This document shows, piece by piece, positions 1 through 11,576 of a DNA stretch of 64,000 nt. The translations under genes and the position numbers were made by a program. Origin of the DNA: Allium sativum (Eukaryota > Streptophyta > Magnoliopsida > Asparagales > Amaryllidaceae). The stretch is from NCBI GenBank assembly GCA_030737875.1, contig CM060922.1:758457603-758521602 (forward strand). Direction: 5' to 3'. Each line of letters opens with the position of its first letter. Position 1 is the first letter of the stretch. The notes under the pieces are model-generated. The model was given only the letters and a program-made list of their open reading frames with translations, made no database searches and was not told the origin of the DNA.

Positions 1-3000
1 TTACTAAGAGTTTTTAAAATACCTACAATTGTCAGAGTACATCAATACATCTGGACAGTTATAATAACCTGTCCTCATTTACAACATAATACAAACCAAA
101 TATATATCATATGTCTGAACTCCTTCAGCACGTCTTCTGAAGTTCGCAGCATCCAAATCTAAAGCTGTAAAACCTGGTCTAACCCGAGCATTACAAATAC
201 CGGATCAGTCTGGTGAACTAGAGTGAGAAAAACATACTAAGTTTAAAGGTATCATCCAATTTGATTTTAAAGTCAAAATCTTTTCAAAAGAAAGGATAAT
301 CGTAAGACTAAATCCACACATAAACACGGACGGTTTTTAACTTACGATAACCCAAAACATTTTTGAAAATAATATCTTATTATGATATTATTATAGTGTT
401 TAAACACAAATAAATATCATCTAGCGAAACGCTTGCATCTCCCGCTCCACATAAATAGTATACAACCAAAACCGCGAAAGCTTATTACAGAATGGATTTT
501 CATGGTAAGGTATATGCAACCACCTTTCGACAATGTACCTCTGGAGATGAATACATTGGGGTTCAATAAGAACATCTTGCAACCTAGGCTAAACATGACT
601 GGCCCCTCGTTTCGCTTGAGAGTACCGAATATATCATTACCACGGTTGGGGGCCAACCAACCGAACCGATAGCATACATATAAAAATAGAAAGGGACCAC
701 CGAAGGCATTTGATTTCTTCAGATCAGGTAATAATATACCCTTTTGATGGGTGTGATCCACATAGCCATGCGACCTACCCGATTATTTTACCATTTCTCG
801 GTTGATGAGGCTTGAGGTCATAAATTATTTATTTATTTTTATTCTTATTCTTCTAGAACATCTGGCCACCATTCACTTTGAATGCCAAATCGTCAGATTA
901 CCAAATCGCTAGTTGACGTCCACAAAAATACTCTGGTCGTTAAGCTAAGAGAAGTGCCCTTCTCCGCCACTAACAGAAATACGTTTGTAAAAATAAACGT
1001 ACGTGATTCTTAAGGAATACTCTGTCAGGAATTCATCCATACAAGTCATCCAGGAACAAGATGAGCCGAAGGCACCCTCCTATCACATCCTAGGAATCAC
1101 CATATAGATCAGTAGCGAGTATTCTTTGCAATCCGTAGATCTCAACCACGACAGAATCACAGTGTATCTCTGACCGCTTAACTAGAGATTCTAAGCAATC
1201 CTCCTGCTTTATGAAGATCCATGGTCTTTAATGCTCCATTTGCAATCTTCATCTTCATGTATTTGCTGGTCGAAATGGTTTTCGAATATAAATTCGATCC
1301 TGGTCTTTCCATACCACAATCGTATTGGCCATGTTTGATAATCAGTTATTTAACTGTCAAAATAAACAGTGAAAATAAAATGAGTTCATTGATTCAGTAT
1401 TAAGCATCACTTGGCCTCTTTAATCAAAAATAATTAACAAATGATTAAATAATACTTCTAATTCTTTCAATATTTTAAAGTACGGTATTTACTTCTTATT
1501 TTAATATACTAATGTTCTCAAAACCATTTCATTATGATCCTTAGAAAAATATCTTATAACCATATTCAATTTCCGTTTAACCCTCTTTTCGAAACATTTT
1601 CTACATCATTCTTCATTATCTATAATTGGAAAATCAGTTCAACTTATTACTCATAAAACAATGTTACGAAATCCCTTTTGTTTCAATCCCTGAAAACAAT
1701 AACCAATTCTTATTCTTAAAGAATAAACCGATTTAAAAACTCAACTTTACATTTCCCTTTAACCCAAAAATATCGTTATATTTCCGTGCAATCCCTTTTT
1801 AATTTCCTTTACTTTGGAAACATCAATATATTCTTCAAATTTTCACCAATAATACATAATTACTTCTCAAATGGAAATAATAAATTATCACTAAACTTTT
1901 TATCATTACAAACTAATATCATCCTTTTAACTTCTACTTCCTTAAACAATTTGTTTTATAACTCAGATTTTTGTTCCAAAATCCTATTATTTACTTCTTT
2001 ACCAAATTCACTTTAAACAACCCATTTTTCTATTTCATTCAACCATTTCCCACTTTGAAAATATTATTTCAATTCCATTCATTTCTTTTAATTCCATTAT
2101 CAAGTAATGTTAATTTAAAATTAATGTTTAACACCTCCTCTCTTTTTATAAACCTCGTTTTATATAATTATGCTTTAATAGAAACCCTTTTTATCTCAAT
2201 TTCCATTTACTTAATTCAAATATTAAGTAACCATTTGATTTAAGCTATCGTACTCACTTAAAAATCTCTTTTATAACTTTGTTAAAAAAGTTTGGGTTTT
2301 AATATAAAATCTATTCATAAACTCCTTTCACTATTCAATTAGATTTCATTTCAACTTCGATTACTTTTTAAGTGATATTTCCAATTCAAAAGTAATCTCT
2401 TAAAATATTATTTATTAAAATAATAATTAATTTCAGTGGTTAATTGGAATAAATATCAAATTTCTTTATACCATCTTATTAACATTGGAATTTTCTTTAT
2501 AAAACCTTTCAATAATTACTAATAGACTTAAATTAATAAATAATAATTGCTTATTTCCTTTTTTATAAACTTTTATTCAAATTAATAGATTTCAAATTAA
2601 TAGATTTCAAAATCTATCTTCAGTTATAAAATAAATTTTATAACTTCATCTCTGTCGATCCACCTAATGGTAAGCCACATTTATGAAATAATTGATTTAT
2701 AGGTCATATGCTGCCAATTACACAGCCAATATTGCCCATTGGTTAATAACAAAACAAATCATTGAATTACAATTCAGAAATCAACAATAAATCAATCATT
2801 CAATCATATTGGATAAACAGTTCATATGATGGTCATATGGAAATAAACAATAAATTTGAGGAATTCAATTTGATCCCTACAACTTGTTCTTCCCTGTATA
2901 CATATAGGTCAATTTCGATGTGATAATATATTATTTGAAATAATAACATGAATAATAAATTCAACTGATAATGGTCAACTAATAACAACAATTCAAGCAT

Positions 3001-6000
3001 CCAATTAAATTTAATACGTTTATATTATTATAAACGTAACCAACAAGGTAAGTTACCTCGATTGGAAATAATTGTTAAAAATAACAATTGGTTTTGATTA
3101 AATTAAATGAACATTAATTGAATCAGTTATATAAAAATATTCAGCATATATTCAAACATTCAACAAATCAACCAACAATTAATAAACATAGCACACAAAT
3201 AATAAACTCAACTTATATAAAATATAAATGGGAGAGCTAAGTGAGTTGAACTCACCTTGAGTGTCCATTCATCGTTAAAACGGTTTGATTCAGTTGCTTT
3301 CAACTCTGTCCAAAACAGCTCCAAAATGTTACGTTCGTTAACACGGTTCCAATGCTCCTGGTTTTATTCAATTATGTACATATATGAGAATGTTATACTT
3401 TTTATAAGTATTGGTTTTGAATTAAAATAAATTATCACCTGATTATTATGGTTAACATTAACTATTACATCATATTTTATATCACTTGTGATAATTACAA
3501 ATCCAGAATTTACGTGGCCAAGTGCCTAATCGTCTATTGCAGTAAATTATCATATTCTTTAGGATAAATTAATTATATGAATATTATTAAGATAAAAATC
3601 TATATATTTTTGCTAACACCTAATATGAAGATGGTTTATCAAAAAATTGGAATTTATATGAATTCGAACCTTACATTTCATTTGAACATTCCGTCAAATA
3701 TAATTTAAGTGTAAATTTAACTCACATTAATAAATTAAATATTTGATAAACCATTCATAATTAAAATTACGTTCAATATGTTGTAGGAAAAATAGGGGGT
3801 ATATACTTAGTGTTAGTACATATCTTCTATTAACAAAAACTAATTTATAAAATTTAGTTTTTAAGTCAATGAGGTTTAGTTAAATGTCATAAAAACAAAC
3901 ATGGAAACGATATGTTGTATTACCTAGGCACTTTATATACTAGTAACTAAATGTACATATGGCATATATAAAAACATCCCAGGCCATGTGTTATTTTATA
4001 CAAGTGGGCACAATGTATTATACAGATAGGTTAATCACTTATTTAAGCCATGTAAGAATTAGTTTAGGCACACTAAACACAATTAGCCGTTTCGAATGTG
4101 ACCAGGTATGTAAAAATGGGCTGGCATGCTTCTAAAATCGGATTAGGCAAAGTAATAAACTTGTTTAGGCTGTATAAAGCTTAATTAGGCATGTTAGTAG
4201 AAATGGATTAGGTATGATTCAGAAATAGGCTATTGTTCAAATAGTTGGGCACATTTAAAATAAAATTTTGACACGTAATAGGATTAAGCAAATTCAAAAT
4301 CCTCCCAGGCATATTAACCACTTAATTAGGCTATTTAACATATGATTAGGCTTATTTCTTGTTACTGTACATCTCCTACTCTCACTTGTTTTCATGTCGC
4401 AAGCTTCATCCACTCTTCACTGTGACATCACTCTACACCGCCGCCTGTTTCCTCACCCACCGGAGCACCTACTGGCCCCGCCTAGGCACCATCGTGCCAC
4501 CTCACCCATATGCCATTACCTCTTGATGTCATAGCATCACCACCGCATATATTAGTTTTGACGCCACAGCTGTTATAAACGAACCCATTTGTGCCGAGAT
4601 TCCGGTGACCACATTTCCCCGTTGCATGCACCGACCTGCCACGCAACCCATAGTTTCTGATGACCTAAGCATCGTTCCTGACTTCTTCTCTGCAACCCTG
4701 CATCGTCCTTGGATCCCCTCGTCGAGACGTCCTGAAAATGCACTGCTTCCTACTCCTCCTACTGTTCGATCTGAAACCGCACACAGTACCAACTCGCTCG
4801 TTCTCTGCTTCGGCCACGCTTCGCCACATCCATCACCAGGGAACCGCCATCGCCACCCCACCTACTACGCATCATCAAAAGCTTCAATGTTGAGGAGTTA
4901 TAGATTTATCTGTTCATGGATTTTTCGGCTTAAGAGGAAATAAAGGCTTGTGTGTTTCTTCCTTTTAGGTGAGGCAAGAATTTGTTTAAATTTATTAGTG
5001 GAGCTGTGAGTTTGTATTATCAGAGTGGGAAGTTTTTTGTTTTAAAACTCTAGAAAAGGAATGAGAAGTAGTCGTCAAAGCTTGTATTTATACAGATGGA
5101 ATACGTGGGCATCAAGGTATGTAGTACATGGTAGGTGTTGTTTTCCACAATATAGTCTGCTGGAAAGAAAATAGGGTGGGTTTACGTTGGTACTTGCGTG
5201 GGTTGCTTAAATGTGAAGATTAGGTAGGATGGTACCTTATTTAAGTTAATAGGAGTGAAATAAGAAAAAATGCTGCACGATTTCATTTCATAAGTCCACT
5301 GTATTGTCTTTTTCAACTATAGGATGCTACATGTGTGTGTATAATATAGGGTGGCAGCATTTACATTTTAGATCGATTGAAATGAAATACTTGGGGTAGG
5401 CTGCACTTGATTTAGATTAGTAGCATGTGGGTTTATTTAGAGTAGATATTTTTATTTCAGTATGATTAGTTTAAATTTTCACAGCTATTTAATGTTGTAC
5501 AAATATACACAGTGCCATACATCAACTCCAAACATAATGAAAACAGACACACTGCTATGTTTAGTCATTCTGGTCCTAAAGAAATTAATTTCGTTTAATT
5601 CCGATTTCGTTTGAACAGCGGTGTTATTTAAATTTCAATATATTCATCGGTTCATGTTTAAAATATCGCATATTGACAAAACAACTCCAATTGGCCCCAA
5701 ATTGGAAATCTAGCAATAACTAATTACACGTACTCCAATAAAATTTGTTTCGTCGGAAACGGAGGTTGTTTGAAAAACGGTTATTCCTACGACTTCTATG
5801 ATTATTCGATAAAATATAAATAAATTCGAAAACCATTAAATTTAATAATAATAAATCATTATTAATATATATATTCGAATGTAAAAATATATCACTTCCA
5901 ATTTGACCAATATGAAATTACAACTCAACATCTACAATTTCGGGTTAAACGATATTCGAATTATATAAAAATTGCTTCTTTAAATTTATAAAATAAAAAC

Positions 6001-6351
6001 GATTTCCATAGCGACTGTTTAAAACTTTGATTTACCCATAACTTACAATCTATAATATGAAATCTAAAATTTTCTCTTTCATTAGGAAATTATTATCAAA
6101 TCGATTCTAACGTTTTTTGTTTCACAAAATTCTGACTTTAAATGGATTCTGTATTTTCAATTGAAGTTCAAATCATAAATTATGAACTACTGCGACGTTA
6201 TGAGCTCGTTTTATATTAAATATAAATTTAACAGTTCAATTGTCGTTTAATAAACAAATTTAATTTTGAAAAGCGATTAATATTTCAATTAAAATATTTA
6301 AACAAGATTAAATATTCAAATTCAAATGACTGAAAAATACGGGTCATTACA
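1..6351 (-). repeat. Element A, left LTR (3' LTR in element sense), cut by the window start
   Basis: This matches the three-piece copy at 7472-7749, 19381-20872 and 31691-36496 along its whole length, at roughly 92% identity by eye. Base 1 aligns with 7692, so only about 220 bp of this LTR lie outside the window and the full LTR is about 6,571 bp; the right copy sums to 6,576 bp. It ends ...GTCATTACA at 6351, directly before a polypurine tract read on the minus strand. The TATA region of this copy lies near 5084-5095 and is slightly altered. A GC-richer block (about 4440-4870) lies in the transcribed leader. The rest is AT-rich, with no protein that can be defended. Confidence 0.9.
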
Positions 6352-6363
6352 TTCTTCCCTCCT
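6352..6363 (-). other. Polypurine tract of element A
   Basis: On the minus strand this reads AGGAGGGAAGAA and abuts the LTR boundary TGTAATGACC. It is the expected plus-strand primer. The flanking bases, which read GGGGACGAAATTCTCTTA in sense, resemble those beside the tracts of B and D. Confidence 0.8.
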
Positions 6364-7456
6364 TAAGAGAATTTCGTCCCCAAAATTACTAAATAAGAAG
6401 AATGCTCCAAGCCCAATTAATTTCAAAATAACTTTTAAAATTATTATAAAAAATATTCTAAGTTTTAAAATAATTTATGAAAAATTCGCCAGCATCTCCT
6501 CTGCTCGGTTCACTCGGTACAACTACAAATGCCACTCCGAGCCTCATATCAATCCAAAGAAAATAAAAGCTAAGCGGCTACCTAACTCAGGGTATAAAAT
6601 CAACAACCAAACATAAATATTAAGGTTTACCTATTTGTCGAGCAATCCAACTCCAATAACCAAGCAAAATAACTATCAGCTCTTTCTTCTTCCAACCTGC
6701 ACTAATTATTCCATTTCTAATGTAATAACAAATACAAGATTAAATCATTTAATTTCATTTCATATTTGATTCTATTCAAATTCATTTTATTAGAATTCAT
6801 TTCCTTTAGCTTTTAATTCATTCAACTTCTTTTACTGTTGATGAATTTTATTATCCAATCAATCTAGTTTAAAAAAAACAAATTTAATTCACTCATTAAT
6901 TTACTTAACCAAATTAAGTCTCAATTTACATTCGATCAACAAATTGATCTTTTAATTAGTTTTCTTCCATTTAATAATCCCGATTCTGATTTTAATTCAA
7001 AAATTATTTATCTAATTCATTTTGTTTTTTTTAACTTAGTTCCAAGTTAAACTTTGATTTACTTATTTATATTTAACTTTCATTAGTTATATTCTAGTAC
7101 ATTCAATTCCATAATGAAGTCTCATTTACCAGTTTAATATATGAAATCTTATGTTATGTTAAACCATTTCAAATTCGAATTCCATCCAAATTAATCAAAC
7201 GAACAAGTCAATATCACAATGACCTAAAAAATTATTCCTTTTTTATACATAATATAATTTAGGTAAAATTATTTCATTTACCCTCTTTACAAAACAATAT
7301 TGTGTCAATTACCAGTTCAACTTGAACACAATACAAAATATTTGTATAAAATCTACAAATACGCTCTCTCATATATACATTCAAACTCAATTTAGGGTAA
7401 TATTAACCCAATCTCTATTTAGTTACATGACAGAACCAAGGTTATTACCAAACCTT

Positions 7457-7470
7457 ACTCTCTGATACCA
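7457..7470 (-). other. Primer-binding site of element A (initiator Met tRNA type)
   Basis: In element sense it reads TGGTATCAGAGAGT. The first 11 bases match the sequence complementary to the 3' end of plant initiator Met tRNA. One base separates it from the LTR edge at 7472. Confidence 0.85.
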
Positions 7471-7471
7471 T

Positions 7472-7749
7472 TGTAATGGCCCAGGAGATTTCCGACCCCG
7501 AAAATTGACATAAATACACCTAACGTACAACATGCCGACCTTTTAAGCACTGAAAACACTAGAATGTTAATAGAAAGATGTTAGAGGGAGAGATAAGAAA
7601 GTAAGTTAAGAATAAAAGAATGAGAAGAAGAAACTACACAACACAGAGTCTCACATCACAGCGGAACAAAATATAATATGGAAATAAATATTTACTAAGA
7701 GTTTTAAAAATACTTACATTCATCAGAGTACATCAATACATCTGGATAG
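7472..7749 (-). repeat. Element A, right LTR (5' LTR in sense), segment 1 of 3
   Basis: The LTR begins TGTAATGGCC just after the primer site. From 7692 it aligns with the first bases of the window. It is interrupted after 7749 by element B and resumes at 19381; bases 7745-7749 (GATAG) are one copy of B's target duplication. Confidence 0.9.
7745..7749. repeat. Target-site duplication of B, left copy (GATAG)
   Basis: Five bases identical to 19376-19380, immediately outside the TG...CA ends of B. Confidence 0.95.
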
Positions 7750-9056
7750 TGTAACACCCCACGTCCATTAATGTCACTCACAAAGGGAATGCATTAACTT
7801 TCAGGGAGCATTTTAAGTGTGTATAGAACAGAAACTTAACAACAAGATAGATATAAATAGTACTAAAACTTTAAAATTTTATTCATTGCAGCGGTAAACA
7901 CATAGGTTTGATTACATCATCAAAAACCAGAGTCAAAGTACATAATATCCATCTTGAATAAATCAGAGTACATAAATTGAAAGACATAACCCCAATACAA
8001 AATAGCCATAAATAAGATAGGCTGAACTTTTACTTCAGCGATCCAAGCAACTTCTAAAAGCAGAGATACAGCTATCCAAAATCAAGCTCCACTGGTGCTA
8101 GTTCCACCCTGAGCACCTGGGGGGGAAGGAAGAAAAGAGGAGGAAACAAAGGGGGTCATACATAAAGTCTGGCGAGTGCGATAACTTTAACAATATAATT
8201 ACCAAAATAACTAGGCTAAGGCATAAGTTGGAAAATAAGGAAATGACCGTGAACAATTGGGTATGACAGAGTAAACAAGGAAACAAGATGAACAATGATA
8301 TCGTTAAAGGCGCACCTAAACCACTATAAGATAATTACTATACTGCACCACCACTATAAGGTAATTGCTATACTGCACCACCACTAGTCACCCTAAGGTT
8401 GATCCCGCCTACAAAACTTAATAATGATAATGGTAGTTTCGTGCACCCCTAGTTGCCTTGATAGGTGTCGCCTGCCCCTATCTCCACTAGGTGTAACCAC
8501 TACCCCCATGCGATCGGCTCCCTAACTCGTAGATACCCGTGTTGGCCCCACAGTGGGGTGTATCACTACCCAAAGTGGCAACCCGATACCACCAACAATG
8601 CACGGCTTATACCTACACGATGCAACAACGTCTTACCTACCAGCCCGAGCCCACACACGCACATGAACCCGTTGGACTTGCGTTGTCACAGCTAACCCAT
8701 TTTGCCTCTTACAGTCAAGCCCAGTACGTGTGTCCCGTCCTCTACTTGGGTCGAGCCCACAAAGATACTTATGGGTTACTGGTTGAAATGGGCCCCCATT
8801 ACTTGACACAAGCTATCCACCTAAGCTTGGTCCCCTCTAGTACATCCCATTTAACCCTCTTCTTATTCATGTTTACTTACATGTTTCAATTTTGGTTAAG
8901 TGTTTCTAATCGTATTTCAAATGCCACCCAAGGCACCCGCTAGATTCCACATGCCACCCAAGGCACCCACTTAACCCCCTCATGCCCCACTACATGTTTA
9001 TCTGGTTAAGTGTTTCTTAATTCATTAAGACCGTAACCTTATAAAGACCTCTCACG

Positions 9057-9251
9057 TTAGACTGGCATTTGGGGCAGCTGGATTTTTCGTGCGGGTCCGG
9101 GCAGTCTTACACCACAAAAGAGCCTAACCTCGTGTCTTTACAACTGTTACGCATTTAGTTTATGCCTAAGACCTCCCACATTAGACTGGCATCTGTGGAA
9201 GCTGGATTTGCCGGGCGAGTCCGGGCAGTCTTACACCACAAAAGAACCTAA
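9057..9251 (-). other. Pair of conserved stem-loops in the B 3' LTR
   Basis: Two copies (9057-9127 and 9181-9251) have the layout TTAG...CATTTGTGG...loop...CCACAAA...CCTAA on the plus strand. Copy 1 has a G for the expected T in the left arm; copy 2 varies as CTGTGG in the left arm. The loop holds GCTGGAT and CCGGGCAGTCTTACACC. The same arrangement occurs twice in the LTRs of D and G. It lies about 1.3-1.5 kb downstream of the TATA box, in the transcribed part of the LTR. The function is unknown. Confidence 0.7.
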
Positions 9252-10555
9252 CCTCGTGTCTTAGACGATTAATTACACCTAATTAATCATTCCCCAATTT
9301 GAATTAATTTCTCTATTCAAATTCCAAATTTAACTATGGCCATAATTGACTCAATTATGTCCATCTATTTATGGTATGTAAAATCATACCAATTTTCATC
9401 AAAAATTAATTTTATGCCATTTAAGGCATTTATGCCTATTCTTAATATTAAATCTTTTTAATATTATCCCGTTTACCCCATGTTGTACATTCGTTCATTT
9501 AACATAAAATATACGTTAGACTCGAATAGTCTAACTCATGAAATAAAGAGAAAACATCACAGCATACATAGAAATAAAACTAGATCTAAACATAAGTGGT
9601 GAACTTGCATGTGTGAATGATGTTCTACATCTAAAACTTGCATAAGCCAAAGTTACAACTTGCATAAAACTACTTATGTCATAAATCCAAATCTAAAGGT
9701 GTGAACTTGTTTAGGTAATAGTCACAAACTTGCATAAATCATGTATGTCATAGATCTACATCTAAAGGTGTAAACTTGCATAGGCAATAACCACAAACTT
9801 ACATAACATGATTCATGTTCCAAACTCATGTATAAACTTGCATATGTGATTTATGCAACATAACAATGGTGTAAACTTACATCTAAACATGTAAGCTAGC
9901 ATGTAGAATTTATCATAGAACTCACACATGTCATAGCCTAACTTTAGATCAAATTTTCACATAAACTAGATGTCATGAAACATGTAAGGTTATACATAAT
10001 TTTCGTTAACGTGCATATGATTCATGTCTAAATCAATATCTAAACTTGCATACATACATATGATTTATCGTATGAATCAACATAACCAAACTAGCATATG
10101 AACAACATGATGATTTGATTATACATAAGCCAATCATAGAATTACAACATAGATGATAGCATCGTAACTTTACAACATAGATGATCACAACATAACATCA
10201 TAGAATTTACAATATGTATGATAACATCACAATTTTACAACATAATTATAACATGCGGTCAATAATTCACATCATATCCATATAATCCACATCATAACTT
10301 AATCCAATTAAATTGCTAATTATTTTATTAAAGAAATCGAACTCACAACTCAAAGAAGGTCTTGAGTTCTGAATTCTGAGTTCTGAAGTTGTATTAGCTT
10401 TCCTTTAAAGAAGATTCGTTGTTAGAATTGAATAGAAATGAATTTGATTTGCTTACTTCCTCTCTAATTGGTGGCGGCTATTCTGAGTTGCTAGGTGACG
10501 GCATGGAGGCCATGAATCTAATTTTATTTTGATTTTAGGGTTTGAGTCTATAGGT

Positions 10556-10564
10556 GTTTTATAG
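10556..10564 (-). promoter_or_regulatory. TATA box of B LTR (left copy)
   Basis: In sense it reads CTATAAAAC, about 430 bp into the LTR, followed by a plant-leader-like stretch. The same site is at 18918-18926 in the other LTR, which is the one that would drive B. Confidence 0.6.
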
Positions 10565-10692
10565 AGTTTAGGATCAGTTTAAGCCGTCCGATCAACCCAG
10601 AATTAATCCCAGCCAATCAGAGCAGATCAGAAACCCTAATGAATCAGCATACGGTCATTAACAGGTCACTAATCAAATCTGCCTGGGGGGGC

Positions 10693-10757
10693 AGGTCGAC
10701 CCTATGGTCGACCTGGCTAGGGCAGGTCGACCTAGCCTTGGCGGGAATTTTCCCGCC
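10693..10757 (-). promoter_or_regulatory. GTCGAC cluster and inverted E2F-like motif, B left LTR
   Basis: Three GTCGAC palindromes lie in 10693-10732. They are followed by GGCGGGAA-TT-TTCCCGCC at 10740-10757. TTTCCCGC fits the plant E2F consensus (TTSSCGSS). The block is about 180 bp upstream of the TATA box. Binding is inferred from sequence only. Confidence 0.5.
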
Positions 10758-10992
10758 TAGCCTGTTTGACTCTGAAATTTGAATTTTCTAAAATCTATTT
10801 TGAATTTTCTGAAACTTCTGATGGCCATAACTTCTTCATACGAAGTCCAATTCACGCAAACTCGGACTCTATCTCAACCAGAATTCTGAGACGAACACAA
10901 TGGCGTAACCCGTTTTCGCTTAATTCTCACATCTGAGATTAGTTATTCTTTAATTTGTTATTATAGTGTTAACAGAAATATGGGGTGTTACA

Positions 10993-11006
10993 TTCTCCCC
11001 TCCTTA
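10993..11006 (-). other. Polypurine tract of element B
   Basis: In sense it reads TAAGGAGGGGAGAA and directly precedes the 3' LTR. The context on the pol side (GGGGGCGAAATCC) is the same as in D. Confidence 0.85.
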
Positions 11007-11576
11007 AAGGATTTCGCCCCCGAAATCTCCAAGTTAGGTAGAATGCATATCCTAACATCCAAACAACCATCTACTCAACCATCAAACATAGGCATCCATT
11101 GTCCTTATAAAATTCCTAATGCTATATGAACATATGCAAGAAGCGTGTGTATATGTTCTCTATCTAATGCAAAATCAGGCGGTCTACTGATTCAGCTGAC
11201 CTCCTTAATGCAAACCATGATAGTGTCATGCGTCCATTATGTATGCGAAAGAATCCTATCGATACATATTATTTCTACATGTGTGCACAACCATTCACCA
11301 AAATGCAGCATCCATATGATAGTACAGCCATTATACATCCATTAACTTAAATATGCACACACATTTTTATGCAATATGCAATATGAAGTGACTGAGCCGA
11401 TCTAGTGCCTAAAGTGTGTGTATATGCATCCGCGAGCAACCACTAGCAAACACTTGCATCCACATGCATCCATCACATATAACATGTCTCAAACACATGT
11501 TTCAACCATAGGATTACCCTATCTAAAGGTCAAAGATACAAGCGAGAGGACATACTAAAGATAAGACAAGCACAAG
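11007..11576 (-). other. 3' untranslated region of element B
   Basis: Non-coding stretch between the end of pol and the polypurine tract. It is similar to 23753-24326 of D. No other structure was recognised. Confidence 0.7.

Larger units (their letters stand above)
6352..7471 (-). mobile_element. Element A interior: 1,120 bp, non-coding, non-autonomous
   Basis: The whole stretch between the polypurine tract (6352) and the primer-binding site (7457-7470) is only 1,120 bp. It is AT-rich and has no gag, protease, reverse transcriptase, RNase H or integrase motif in any frame. The longest open frame that starts near it is a 96-residue stretch straddling the LTR end, with no family signature. Two intact ends that match a normal priming arrangement suggest a derivative able to be copied in trans, in the manner of LARD or TRIM elements. 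It differs from the usual LARD by having a tiny interior and very long LTRs. A later internal deletion after insertion cannot be excluded. Confidence 0.75.
7750..10992 (-). repeat. Element B, 3' LTR (in sense)
   Basis: It starts TGTAACACCC and ends GGTGTTACA, and matches 16132-19375. Read in sense from 10992 downwards it holds the GTCGAC cluster and inverted E2F-like motif (10693-10757), the TATA box (10556-10564), a leader with an ACCCTAAA-type motif, a loosely repetitive 'acttgcata' zone (about 9590-10290), the paired stem-loops (9057-9251) and the U5 end. Confidence 0.95.

Noticed and set aside
3920..4355. TTAGGC motifs suggesting interstitial telomere repeats
   Set aside because: The spacing is irregular with no head-to-tail run, and plant telomeres are normally TTTAGGG.
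4529..4861. Sense open frame of 110 codons in the A leader
   Set aside because: It opens with GTG, and the equivalent reading in the right LTR has early stops. A GC-rich leader explains the open frame.
4605..4943. Open frame of 112 codons on plus, partly shared with 34790-35062
   Set aside because: It lies antisense in the leader of the A LTR, and both copies are simply LTR homologues. The start is not shared and no domain is visible.
8465..8943. Overlapping Pro/His/Thr-rich open frames, repeated near 16853-17174
   Set aside because: They sit antisense in the B LTRs over a pyrimidine-rich leader. Copies differ in frame, with no protein signature.
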